Below, one piece after another: positions 33,881 through 43,700 of a stretch of DNA of 64,000 nucleotides. The notes beneath the pieces were generated by a model, which was given only the letters and a program-made list of their open reading frames with translations, did not search any database and was not told the origin of the DNA. Each line of letters begins with the position of its first letter. Positions within the stretch are counted from its first letter, which is position 1. The DNA lies in the NCBI RefSeq assembly GCF_003386235.1, contig NZ_QRDZ01000011.1:179057-243056 (forward strand), read 5' to 3'. This stretch comes from Cohnella phaseoli (GTDB lineage: Bacteria > Bacillota > Bacilli > Paenibacillales > Paenibacillaceae). The translations under genes were made by a program, and so were the position numbers.

Positions 33881-36800
33881 CTATTCCGCGCCGATCCGGT
33901 CCAGCTGAAATTCCGGATTCCAGGCCATGTCGCTGCCGACCGCCCGGAAGGAGATTTCAATGTCGGTGATCGACGAGCGGCCCGCCCATGCCGATAGGTC
34001 GGCGGAGATGCGGTTCCAACGATCCGCGCTCATGGCGCTCGTATAGCTGAAGCTGTCTTCTCCGCTACGCAGCGTCACCCGCGTCTCGTAAGTAGCTCCC
34101 GGAACGCCGCCGTAACTGTCGATATCGTACGAGAAGACGGAAGCTCCGCTCAGATCGAACGGCCGCTCAGGCGTCGCCTTCACCGTCTTCCAGGCCGAAG
34201 CCGCCGCGATCGCAGCGCGCGCCGACAAGGCTTGCTGTCCTTCGCTCGGCGTACCCGGACCGTTCGGGAACGACTGCACGGCGGCAACGCTTGCTACATT
34301 CGTGCCTGCGCTCCAGCCCTGAACGCCGTCCTCGAAGTTGTACAGAACGCCGTCCTCCGGGGTGACCGGAGCTTTTCCTTTTAACGAAAATACGTAAGTA
34401 CGATCCTCCAGCTTGATTTTCAGTACGGGCTCTACCCCGTTCATCGGCGTATATTGCGTAACCTTCACGGTGAAGGATCGGCTTTCGTCGGTTCGAATGC
34501 CGCCGGGTTGGATGTCCTTCTTGGACAGCTTCAGCCCTGGCGTCGTTTCCAGCTTGAGCTTTTTATTCAGCTTGTCGGAACCGAAATTCGTTACGGTCAC
34601 GGATATATCCGCTCCCACTTCGAGAGCCTGCGAGACGAGCTTGGCGTCCACCTCGACGTTCGGGTACTTTTTCTCTTCCTTAATCTTCTTGACGAACTTC
34701 GCTTCGTCGATGCGGATTTCGCCCTGCCAAGGCGCCCCTCCAGCGGAGCGTACCCAGATCTTAACCCCATCGATCGACCTTAAACCGTCCCAGCCTTTAA
34801 GCGGCAGCGCCAGATGGTTCCAGCCCTTCGACAAATCCAATTTCGCCGTGCCTTCCACGCGCTCTGAGCCGCTATAGACGATGAACCGCGCATAGTACGC
34901 CTGGTTCGGATCCGCGCCCGGCAGTTGAACGGCCGCCGTGAAGTACGGCGTTTTCTTCGCGTCGATCGGCTGAGCGAGCTTCTTCTGCACGCCCGCCCAA
35001 TTGAGCCGGTAAGCGCTGTTCACGGTCGCCGCCAAATAGCTGCTGCCGCGGAACGCAGCTCCTTGCTCGGAACGGATCGAGCTGACTTCGTCCGACGCCG
35101 CGAATCCGTCCGTTCCCGCTTCGAAGCCTCCATCCGATCCGGCTTGGTCTGCACTGGCGACAAATTCAAGACCGTTGACTTCAGGCAAACGCCGGTCGGC
35201 TAGCTGTGCGGGATCGAAACCCGGTATCGCTTGCTGCCAGCTCGGAATGCCGATGATCGCCTTCGCGAAATCCGTAACCTCTAGGGAACGCTCCGTATCG
35301 ATATACTTAAACACGTCGTAGATCGCTTTGTGCTGATCCGGCGTTACGACAGAAGTCGGCGTATGCGTCCACAGACCGAGATTCAGGCCGCCCTCCTCGC
35401 CGTGATCGACGTGCCGATGCAGGATAAAGGCGTCGATGCCTTCAAGGAACTTGATTTTGTAATACGCATATGCGTATGCCGCGGCTTGAACCTTCTGATC
35501 CTCCTCAGAATTCGTTAAGCTGTGGAAGCCCTGCTCCGACAGGATGATACGGCGCATCTCCCCGTCGTACGTATAGTCCGGCTGCTTCATGTAGTCGACG
35601 AGTACGTCCAGGTTTTTGAACGTAATCCGCTGCGTGTCGAAGGAGTCCGTAGCCGTCGCATCGTTCCAGAACCGGGGATTAAACAGATTTTCCGGATAGG
35701 GGTGGAATGCTACATTCCAGCCGAAATCGCCTTCCGCTCGCGTCAATTGCGTCAAACGGTCCACGATCGCCTTGTTATCGTATTTCCACAAGGATTCGGC
35801 GCTTAAGTTTTCATTCCAGAAATGATCAAGCGAGATATACGTTCTGGAGTTCGCGTAAGCCGACTTAACGATTGTATCGACAAGGCGGAGCGTCTGAGCG
35901 TATTCGCGGATGTAGTCTTCGAGCTTCTTCGGTCCCATGTTGTTCCATACTTTGTTCTGGCCGACCTCGTTGCCCACGATGTAGTTGACCGCGCGTCCGA
36001 ATTGCTGATCGGGCTTGGAATAGCGTTCGGCCAGAAATTGGGTCGCCGCTTTCACGTATTCGACGCCGATCGCGTTGGACGTGTTCAGCGCGTAGACGAT
36101 GCCGCCGGGCTCCGAATCCGGATGAAGCAAATATTCGTTCGCAGATTGCGCGTCCTTCGTATCGTACATAATCAGAATGAGAGAAACGATAATGCCGTTG
36201 TCGGACAGACTCTTCACCTGACGGTCCATCTGCTCGATCCGATCCTTGCGGAAAAAGTAAGTCTGACCCTCGACTTCGAACGGAATCGTATTGTTCGGGT
36301 GATTGCCGTTCTTATACATCAATTCGTTGTAGGCTACGTTTAGCGCCGCGTGGCTGATGCTGAGCTCCTGCGCGTCGCCCGTCATCTGCACCTGCAGCCC
36401 CTTGATGCTCGCGGCCTGCGGGAACGGCTCACGGTTAGCTGCAAGCGTCTCTGCGTTCGCGACGTATTGAGGCGCCGCGACGAGCGTATATTCGCCTCCG
36501 TCCGCACGGGCCGCCACCGCGAACTTGGAGTACAGCCGGCTCCTCGTTCCGTCTGTCAAGCCGGTCTCGAACCGGAACGACTCCGCAAGATCCGCATCCG
36601 CCAGCGGTGCATGCGATGCCAAAGCCGTTTGCGCCTCCTCATAGGTGGCCAATTCAAACAAATACAGCCTCGCTCCGGGATGGTCCGCGACGAATTCGGG
36701 TTTAACGGTGCCTTCGACGGCAATCGTCCCGCTCTGTTCGATGCGCGCCTGCGCCGTTCCGTCGAACGGCTTCTCCAGTATGGGCATCGATTTGGGCGCG

Positions 36801-37843
36801 ATCTGGTCGATCGACAACGAGCCCGAATCCGAAGGAATGAGGAAGCGAAAAGCCGTTACGACCCCGTTCCAATCCTCGCGGTCCGAGAAATTAAAGTCGC
36901 GGGTGAACGTGCCCGAGGCCGGGATGTCGAACGTTTTCGCACGGGTATCGTCCCAATCCGTTCCCGCAGTTTTCCATTGTACGGTCAGTTGGTCCGCCCC
37001 CGTTCCGTTCGTCATCGTCACGGACAGTCCATTTCTCTTCGCCGCGTCGATCGTCAGCTCCGGAGATTGGAGCGTTCCTGCCGCCCCTCCCAACGTATAG
37101 GCGAGTTGACCTCCCGTCGCTTGCAAGCTTCCCCCTGAGGCGGTGAACCCTTCGGTTTCTCCCTCGATATCGAAGCTGAGGTCGCGGGCGTTCGTCGCCG
37201 TAATATAGTCGATCTGGAAACGGCCGTTCCAATAGTCGTAGCCGGGGGCTCCCGGAGCGATGCCTTCCAGATCGAAGTTCTGCATGAAGGAGATTTCCAT
37301 TTTCGTGATGTTGCTTCTTCCTGCCCAATCCTCCAGATTGATGAAGATCGGCTTCCAGGAGTCCGGCCGGATCATGGCGACGCTTTCAAAGCTGTCGTCT
37401 GAATTAAACAGCGTAATCTTCAGCGCGTAATCGGCCGTCGCCTGCCAGCCCCAACTGTTGGCCGCCAGCGCCAAATAACGGTAGCCGCTTAAATCCAGCG
37501 GTTGTTCGTAGTCTCGATAGATTGATCTCCACTCGTATACTTTGACCAGCTCCGGCACCTGCTCCAAGGCGCCACCCCCTTCGAACGGCTGGTTGGGACC
37601 ATTCAGCAGACTGGTTACGTAATGAACCGAGTCCGTATTCGATCCGGCTTTCCACGCCTGTACCGACTCCTCCGTATTAAAGTCGTCCAGCACTGCCGCA
37701 GGATATACATCCTTGCCCGTAGAAACCCAGTCGGACTGTCGCAGCTCCGGATCATGCTTGCCCGCCGAGACGGCGGCGGCAAGAAAGAGCTGTAAAAGCA
37801 TTAGCATAGCCAGTACTGCAGATACGGTTCGCATTCGAGACAT
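33881..37843 (-). CDS. Large secreted protein with central DUF5722 barrel and flanking binding modules
   Basis: A 1,320-residue exported protein. Residues 1-28 are the signal peptide. A beta-sandwich at about 45-210 (LDDFNTEESVQAWKAGSN ... LEDWAGRSNITKMEISF) has a sister copy at the extreme C-terminus, about 1185-1320 (YNFEDGVQGWSAGTNVAS ... LSAWAGRSSITDIEISF). Between them is a second beta region, then the DUF5722 TIM-barrel-like domain (about 365-880) with FGRAVNYIVGNEVGQNKVW, FGWNVAFHPYPENLF and RRIILSEQGFHSLT, where the acids in GNEVG and SEQGFH are good candidates for a retaining glycosidase pair. Further sandwiches lie at 905-1060 and 1075-1170. No SLH or sortase signal is seen, so it is probably released. 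GGAGGAGG lies 6 bases before the ATG at 37843. Confidence 0.82.
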   Translation of the reverse strand: MSRMRTVSAVLAMLMLLQLFLAAAVSAGKHDPELRQSDWVSTGKDVYPAAVLDDFNTEESVQAWKAGSNTDSVHYVTSLLNGPNQPFEGGGALEQVPELVKVYEWRSIYRDYEQPLDLSGYRYLALAANSWGWQATADYALKITLFNSDDSFESVAMIRPDSWKPIFINLEDWAGRSNITKMEISFMQNFDLEGIAPGAPGYDYWNGRFQIDYITATNARDLSFDIEGETEGFTASGGSLQATGGQLAYTLGGAAGTLQSPELTIDAAKRNGLSVTMTNGTGADQLTVQWKTAGTDWDDTRAKTFDIPASGTFTRDFNFSDREDWNGVVTAFRFLIPSDSGSLSIDQIAPKSMPILEKPFDGTAQARIEQSGTIAVEGTVKPEFVADHPGARLYLFELATYEEAQTALASHAPLADADLAESFRFETGLTDGTRSRLYSKFAVAARADGGEYTLVAAPQYVANAETLAANREPFPQAASIKGLQVQMTGDAQELSISHAALNVAYNELMYKNGNHPNNTIPFEVEGQTYFFRKDRIEQMDRQVKSLSDNGIIVSLILIMYDTKDAQSANEYLLHPDSEPGGIVYALNTSNAIGVEYVKAATQFLAERYSKPDQQFGRAVNYIVGNEVGQNKVWNNMGPKKLEDYIREYAQTLRLVDTIVKSAYANSRTYISLDHFWNENLSAESLWKYDNKAIVDRLTQLTRAEGDFGWNVAFHPYPENLFNPRFWNDATATDSFDTQRITFKNLDVLVDYMKQPDYTYDGEMRRIILSEQGFHSLTNSEEDQKVQAAAYAYAYYKIKFLEGIDAFILHRHVDHGEEGGLNLGLWTHTPTSVVTPDQHKAIYDVFKYIDTERSLEVTDFAKAIIGIPSWQQAIPGFDPAQLADRRLPEVNGLEFVASADQAGSDGGFEAGTDGFAASDEVSSIRSEQGAAFRGSSYLAATVNSAYRLNWAGVQKKLAQPIDAKKTPYFTAAVQLPGADPNQAYYARFIVYSGSERVEGTAKLDLSKGWNHLALPLKGWDGLRSIDGVKIWVRSAGGAPWQGEIRIDEAKFVKKIKEEKKYPNVEVDAKLVSQALEVGADISVTVTNFGSDKLNKKLKLETTPGLKLSKKDIQPGGIRTDESRSFTVKVTQYTPMNGVEPVLKIKLEDRTYVFSLKGKAPVTPEDGVLYNFEDGVQGWSAGTNVASVAAVQSFPNGPGTPSEGQQALSARAAIAAASAWKTVKATPERPFDLSGASVFSYDIDSYGGVPGATYETRVTLRSGEDSFSYTSAMSADRWNRISADLSAWAGRSSITDIEISFRAVGSDMAWNPEFQLDRIGAE

Positions 37844-37894
37844 AAATAGCCTCCTCCACAGAATTAAGAATGTTTTCGCAAATAACATACCAAA

Positions 37895-37937
37895 TAAGTA
37901 TTCTTTATTCAATAATTATTTATTTAAGTATACATAA
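37895..37937. promoter_or_regulatory. Candidate GntR-LacI operators before the DUF5722 gene
   Basis: TAAGTATTCTTTA (37895-37907) and TTAAGTATACATAA (37924-37937) lie in an A/T-rich stretch 52-95 bases before the start. Both resemble the AGTATACT word of the other promoters in the locus. Confidence 0.5.
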
Positions 37938-37960
37938 ATGTTGCTAAGGAACTAGAAAAA

Positions 37961-38076
37961 ATGATGTGCGCGAATAGATCAGCCGCAGTCTTTTCCTTTT
38001 GTTCTAGCGGACCGTTATGGGAGCGAATTCGAGCGACTGACTGCCTCTTACGGTCTGGCGGACCGTTATGGGAGCG
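37961..38076. repeat. 51-bp-period repeats, two good and one degenerate unit
   Basis: GCGGACCGTTATGGGAGCGA occurs twice with units starting at 38003 and 38054, exactly 51 bases apart. A weaker match (ATGTGCGCGAATAGA) lies about 53 bases earlier. A short minus-strand frame through it encodes IRSHNGP repeats but lacks support as a gene. Confidence 0.7.
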
Positions 38077-38144
38077 AATTTGAACTTCAATGTACCTGAA
38101 TGGAGGGGATTGTTCGAGAGATTCCAAAAGGTTGGTGTAAGCCG

Positions 38145-38189
38145 AAGAAAAAAAAGAAAAGCTGCCCATAAAAATGCTATGGAACAGCT
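38145..38189 (-). terminator. Terminator of the GH78 gene
   Basis: On the minus strand AGCTGTTCCATA pairs with TATGGGCAGCT (one bulge) and is followed by TTTTCTTTTTTTT, 15 bases after the GH78 stop codon. Confidence 0.88.
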
Positions 38190-38204
38190 CTTGTAAAACC
38201 AGTA

Positions 38205-40577
38205 TTAAACGCAGCTATAGTCGGATTGAGTCACGGTGAACTTACCGGTAACAACCGTGCCCCCGTCGTCCTGCTCTGCCGTCTCGATAGGAGCGAACGA
38301 TTGGCCAGCGGACCAACTAAGCCCTGCGGGAAGCCGAGCTTCGAAGGCGAATTGCCCGCCGTCCGCCTCAGACCAGAAGGCTTCGATATCCCCGCGAGGC
38401 GTCGGAATCGTCCCTTTCGCCCAAGTTAGTCCTCCCGCTGCGGCAGGGCGAAGCGCGACCCTGTCTTCTCCTAGTCGGGAAGTGTCGATGCCGAGCATTT
38501 CGCGAGTCAACAAATAAGTCGGAGAAGCGCCCCAGCCGTGAGAGAAGCTGACGGGAATAGACGCCTGCATATACGTCGGCGTATGGCCGAGATACGGACT
38601 GGGCACCGTGCATTCGGGCAGCGAAGGATCGAAGGTCTCCCACCACGTCGTCGCTCCCCGATCGAGCATAGCTCCCCAGAAGTAACGGATCTCCTTCAGC
38701 GCTTCCTCTCTGTACGAATAAGCAAACAGAGTTTCCAGAACAATGTGGTAGAAAAATGCGCCCTTGATCGGCGGAAGCTTGCCTGCCAAGTAAAAATCCT
38801 CAATGAAGCATTTTGCCTCTTCCGGCTCCATGATCCCGCACCAAGCGGCGACAAAGTTCGTCTGAGCGGTCAAGCTTGCGGATAATCCGTCCGCGGATAG
38901 ACTATCTGCAAACAACGGGCTTTCCGGCAGCCGCATGCGACTCCTTATCGTGAGCCGCAGCCGGATCGCTTTGGTTTCCAATGCCTGCGCTCGCTCTTCC
39001 TCCCCCATGCGTCGCGCAAGCTGCGCAACTGTAAGAAGGAACTTATAGTAGTAGCAGGAAATTGCGGCCACTTTGTCCTTGCGCTCGATGTCGTCCGACC
39101 AATCGATAAAGCACCACCAGCCGTCGCGGTCGGCATTGGCGAACAAGCCCTCCTCGTCCTCCTGCGCCTGAAACCAGGCTTCCAGCCGGCTTACGGATGG
39201 CCACAGCTCGGCCAGAAACTTGTCATCCCCGCTATAATCCACGTACTCTTTTACGCCGAACAGCCAATGCGCGCAAAAGTCCGGAAGCATAAAACCGTTG
39301 CTCTCCGGCCCAGTGCCTGGAATCGAGCCGTCTTCATTCTGAATGCGGGCGATTTGCAGCAAGGATTTACGAACAAGGGCCAAATCTCCGAAAGCTTGAT
39401 AGACGACTCTTGCCATAACGACGGCATCGGCCACCCACAAAGCGCCCTCGCGATACGGGCAATCCTCGAAATGCTCCTGGCTGTTAACGATCGCCGTATA
39501 CTTGCCCACCTCCCAGATTCTGTTCAGCCTCTCATCGCTGCACGCGAAGCTGCCTTGCTCCGGATACGGGTAATGTACGGATTTCATGTTCACCGAACGC
39601 ACTTCGACGGGCGCCGGAGTTCCTTGCAGAGCAAGCTTCATAAAACGGAAAGCTCGCCTGCCGAAGGAACGAACGCGATTGCTTCCTTTTTTCAGAACAA
39701 ACGTGTCGGTAAGCTCCAGCTCAAGTCCTTCTCCGTAAAAAAGATGCGCGACCCCGCCCTCGGGCGCCTCAAGCTCTAACTCGGGATATCCGACGACTTC
39801 CGTTCCGAAATCGTAGGTCGCGTTCGGATAGGAGCCCGGAACGGAAGCGTCGACGAACATTAAATCTGGATGTCCGGCTCCCTCTAATACGGAATCGGCG
39901 TTAGCGATCGCACCCAAGTATGCCTGCTCCCCGACAACAGCTACGGGACGCAGCCACGATTTTTTAAGATGGGGAATTTCCCTCGCCAGCAGTCTGGGCC
40001 AAGGGGATTCCGCCTCGTTCGCCCCGGCGACGACTGCCGCAGGCATCCAGTCCGAATCGTCGTATTCCGGGAGCTCCCAGCCGTCCTCCCGGTCGGCCAA
40101 ATAAATTTCGCGGTACCCGCCCCACATATGCATGCGGATCGAGTCCGGCCTCCACCGGGGAGAAACCCGGCATTTCCAGTCCGTCCCCGTAGCCGCCGCG
40201 CAGAAGCTCTCTTCAACGCTAGGATCGGTCTTCAGATCGATTTGGCACAGCAGCCCTCCAGGGCCTTGGCGCTGCCCGGTAACGATACTGTCCGTGCCAA
40301 AGTTGTAGGCCAGCACGGCGACGACGTTGCGTCCCGGAAGCAGCTTGTCGGCGACATCGTATACGTCGTAATATTGCCAGTCGTTGTCGCAAGGCGAAGG
40401 ACCTCTTCCGATTTCGGAGCCGTTAACGAACAGCACATATTCCTGATTCGCCGTTATGCGAAGCAATGCGCTATCGGGAGACGTCTGAAGCTCGAACGAA
40501 CCTCGGGCTTCAATATATTGATTGTTTCGTCTTAAACTGTCGTTCACCCAAATCCAGTTTGCATCCCACTTCTCCAT
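38205..40577 (-). CDS. GH78 alpha-L-rhamnosidase-like protein, cytoplasmic
   Basis: Probably removes terminal alpha-L-rhamnose from imported oligosaccharides; 790 residues and no signal peptide. The N-terminal sandwich (ARGSFELQTSPDSALLRITANQEYVLFVNGSEIGRGP) is the usual GH78 accessory domain. The catalytic (alpha/alpha)6 barrel runs from about 345 to 690. It has HFEDCPYREGALWVADA (about 367-385), which matches the GH78 DCPxR segment, and ATTWWETFDPSLPE near 644. The acid after DCPYR is shifted against the common DERxGW form, so exact catalytic assignment is uncertain. A C-terminal sandwich follows. The ribosome site is GGTTGGGGAG. It is the most upstream gene of the glycan-use locus, with its own promoter and terminator. 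Confidence 0.85.
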   Translation of the reverse strand: MEKWDANWIWVNDSLRRNNQYIEARGSFELQTSPDSALLRITANQEYVLFVNGSEIGRGPSPCDNDWQYYDVYDVADKLLPGRNVVAVLAYNFGTDSIVTGQRQGPGGLLCQIDLKTDPSVEESFCAAATGTDWKCRVSPRWRPDSIRMHMWGGYREIYLADREDGWELPEYDDSDWMPAAVVAGANEAESPWPRLLAREIPHLKKSWLRPVAVVGEQAYLGAIANADSVLEGAGHPDLMFVDASVPGSYPNATYDFGTEVVGYPELELEAPEGGVAHLFYGEGLELELTDTFVLKKGSNRVRSFGRRAFRFMKLALQGTPAPVEVRSVNMKSVHYPYPEQGSFACSDERLNRIWEVGKYTAIVNSQEHFEDCPYREGALWVADAVVMARVVYQAFGDLALVRKSLLQIARIQNEDGSIPGTGPESNGFMLPDFCAHWLFGVKEYVDYSGDDKFLAELWPSVSRLEAWFQAQEDEEGLFANADRDGWWCFIDWSDDIERKDKVAAISCYYYKFLLTVAQLARRMGEEERAQALETKAIRLRLTIRSRMRLPESPLFADSLSADGLSASLTAQTNFVAAWCGIMEPEEAKCFIEDFYLAGKLPPIKGAFFYHIVLETLFAYSYREEALKEIRYFWGAMLDRGATTWWETFDPSLPECTVPSPYLGHTPTYMQASIPVSFSHGWGASPTYLLTREMLGIDTSRLGEDRVALRPAAAGGLTWAKGTIPTPRGDIEAFWSEADGGQFAFEARLPAGLSWSAGQSFAPIETAEQDDGGTVVTGKFTVTQSDYSCV

Positions 40578-40619
40578 CGCTCCCCAACCTCCGGTATTCT
40601 CTGTAACTGATAATTAGTA

Positions 40620-40652
40620 TTTAGTATACTTAATAATACTTTAATATACTTT
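40620..40652. promoter_or_regulatory. Candidate GntR-LacI operators before the GH78 gene
   Basis: TTTAGTATACTTAA (40620-40633) holds the perfect AGTATACT palindrome; AATATACTTT (40643-40652) is a second, weaker word. Both lie 43-75 bases before the start codon in A/T-rich promoter DNA. Confidence 0.6.
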
Positions 40653-40731
40653 TCGTGTCTATATGTATTGGAGAGAATTAGACGTCTCCTTGCCCATGGG
40701 TTTAGATTCGATTGCCCGCTTTGCCACATCG

Positions 40732-40788
40732 ATAAAAAAAGCCCGCGAACTCGCAGGGGGACTGACCCCGGGAGTCCGCGGACTTCAA
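40732..40788 (-). terminator. Terminator of the first kelch-SLH gene
   Basis: On the minus strand GTCCGCGGACTCCCGGGG pairs imperfectly with CCCCTGCGAGTTCGCGGGC, followed by seven T. It begins 8 bases after the stop codon. Confidence 0.8.
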
Positions 40789-40795
40789 CTAATCT

Positions 40796-43700
40796 TTATT
40801 GACCGTTCCGAACGCTGCCGCCTTCCGACACCGTTACGGTGCCGGACGCCGACTCGATGTCGCGAATCGCCCAATGATTGCTCGGCACGTCCGGCCAGAT
40901 GGAGGACGTAACGGCAGGCGTCGGACGCTCAAGCAATTGGTTCAGCACCCGTACCGTCTCTGCGCGAGTCAACGGACGATCCGGCTGGAAGGAGCCGTCC
41001 GGGTAGCCCTTCAGGATCCCCGCCTGTATAGCCTTACCAATCGCTGCCGACGCCCAGTGCCCTTGCACATCGCTTGGAAGAGCGCTCGAGGTCTGATCCC
41101 CCGCTCCTGCCGGAAGCAGTCTGGCAACGATACTCGCCATTTCCGCACGAGTCACAGCGGCATCTGGACGGAAGCGGCCTTGATTATCGCCGCGCATCAG
41201 GCCCGTGCGCTGCATGTCGGCAATCGCCTCGGCAGCCCAGTGTTTGTTCGCCACATCTTTGTAGCCTGCAGCTTGTCCGGCTGCGGAAGCATCCGTGCCT
41301 TTCAGACCGAGGCGATGCAGTATGGTGGCGAATTCCGCGCGTTTGATCGATTGCGACGGACGGAATGTACCGTCCGGGTAACCGGACAAGTATGGCGCGA
41401 GCGTTCCTGCCTCCGCATCGCCCTCGTCCGCACCGATGCGAACAATCGTAAACGTGCTGAACTTGTCGACTTCGATCACAATGCCGGCTACGCTGCCGTC
41501 GGTATTATATCGAATCTTTCCTTGAACCAGCTTCTTTTCTCCGTCGCTGTGCTCGATATACACTCGCAGCTCCGACAGCAGCTTATCGGCCGCCGCTTTG
41601 TTGGCAGGCAGCTTCAAGCCGTCCAGTCGGAACAGCACTTCCGTGTTAAATCCGGAGTAGTTCGTTTCAATTTTGACCGGATGACCGATCACGGAGACCG
41701 CGCGACCGTCGGCCGCTTGCACGACCAGGTCCGCCTCCAGCACCCGATTATCTACCGTCTTCCGCTCGCTGGCCGCAACGATCGGCACGATGCGGAAGTA
41801 AGCGTCCGTACCCTTCTGGCTGAGTTGCTTCAGCGAATCGCCCCGCAGCTCGATGACGCCTTCCGGCAGTTCGATCTGCAGCGACAGGCCGCTATCCGAG
41901 AGAAGGGTTAGCGCTTGAGCGCTTAAGTTCACATAGCGCTCGTCGGCAGGATCGTCCGGCAGATCGGACACTTGAATCCGAGCGATGCTTGTCTTGCCCT
42001 GTTTCGCTTTGGCCACGATGTCTTTCGCTTTATCCGCGTCCAGCTTTACCGTATCGGTTATGCTGCCGTCCGGCGCAACGGTCCGGACGATCGGAATTTG
42101 TACAACCCATTCTCCCGCGCCTCCGGTTACTTTCGTTTGACGCACGATCTGTGTCGTCGACGAGCCTGAGTTTACGCGGGTCACGTCGATGGAATACGTC
42201 TGCGAAACTTTTTGATCCGGAGATTCGACTCGAACGTTAATCGTATTCTGCCCATTCGCCAAGCTTGCCGTGAAGCTTCCGCCTCCCTGCAACGTTTTGC
42301 CCATCACAGTGACCGTCGCTTGCGGATCGTTGGCGGTTGCCGTAATCGACATGCTGGCTTGGCTCACTTTCTGCTTCGTGCCGTAGCTCAGCTTGTATGG
42401 CGTAAAGCTGCCGTCAATCCGCGCGCTCGCTTCCAGAGCGGATAGCAGCGGCGGCGCTTCAGGCGCACCTTTCTGACGCAATACAGTAAGAGTATAGTCT
42501 CGCGTTCCGCCATTCTGTGCGCTGATGACAATTCGCACGGTCAGACTGTCTTCCTCAAGCGGAAGCGAAACCGCGCTGCCGTTCAGAAGCTGGCCGTTAA
42601 TGCGAACGGTTGCGTCCTGATGAGCGACAGGCAGAAGTGTAAAGGTTGTCGTCGCCTCCGGCACGAACACTTTATAATTCGCGATATCCGCAGCAAAGCT
42701 CGGCGTTACTGCCGCACCGCTCGTCTGGATGCCAAGCTGCTGCAATTCGGTGTTGCCGCTGCGAGCTCGCCATACGCTAACCTGATAAGTACGCGATTGG
42801 GTTCCGTCAGGCGACTTCACGATAACCTTAATTTGATTTTCACCTGCTTGCAGGACGATTGGCTCAGAGTTTGCCTCGCTCATAGGTTCCTCATTGATCG
42901 TAATCGTCGATCCGGCCTTTAATGCGCTTGGCGTCAGCACAACGGCCTCTACTGTATCGTCTACATAAGCCTCATAAGTGTCGTCCGTTCCCTCAAAAGG
43001 AGCAGCGGCAATCGTTTCGCCTGTCTGCTTCTTCAGAGTCAGATCTTGTAACAGTGCTGTGCTTGACCCGCCGCTGATCTTCAGAGTATAGGTCTTTGGC
43101 GGTTCGCTGCCGGTCGGCTGAACCTTGATTTGTACCGTTTTCTCTGTATCGGACGTCTCTATCTCAACATAACCGCCTGCGGTAAGTGGCTGTCCGTCAA
43201 TCGTAACAGTCGACGACGCGACCATCGGCACCGCGTAGATACGCACCTGGTTCGATTCCGACTTCGCCTGATAAGCGAGCTCTTCGAACTGATAAGGCAC
43301 GCTTAATGTCGCGCCTCCCACCGTCAGTGCCGCAAGATCGCTCGGGAAGGATTCCCACGGTCCAGCGCTGTCCTTCAACACCTCGAAAGGATATTCCGTC
43401 GTATTGCCAGCGTCGTCGGAAGCGTAGATCGTCATCGTCAACCGCTCTATGCCAGCGTTCCATTCGATTGGCGCATAGTAGACAAAGCGGCCTTCGTCAT
43501 CCAGAGGCACCGTCACACCTGCGATCTCCAGCTTGGCCCCGATGTCCGTCTGCCCCACAACCAGCAGCTTGCCCGTGCTATCCACCGCGCCGTTGAGCGA
43601 AATCAGTTCACCGTTATCGTTCTCTCCGCCGGAAGCGATCAGTAGCGGCTTAGTGCGATCGATGAACAGGCTGCGTGTTTCGAAGCTGCGATCGCCTTGC

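Noticed and set aside
37924..38169. Small gene with IRSHNGP repeats
   Set aside because: It is the translation of the 51-bp repeat and a terminator, with no ribosome site.
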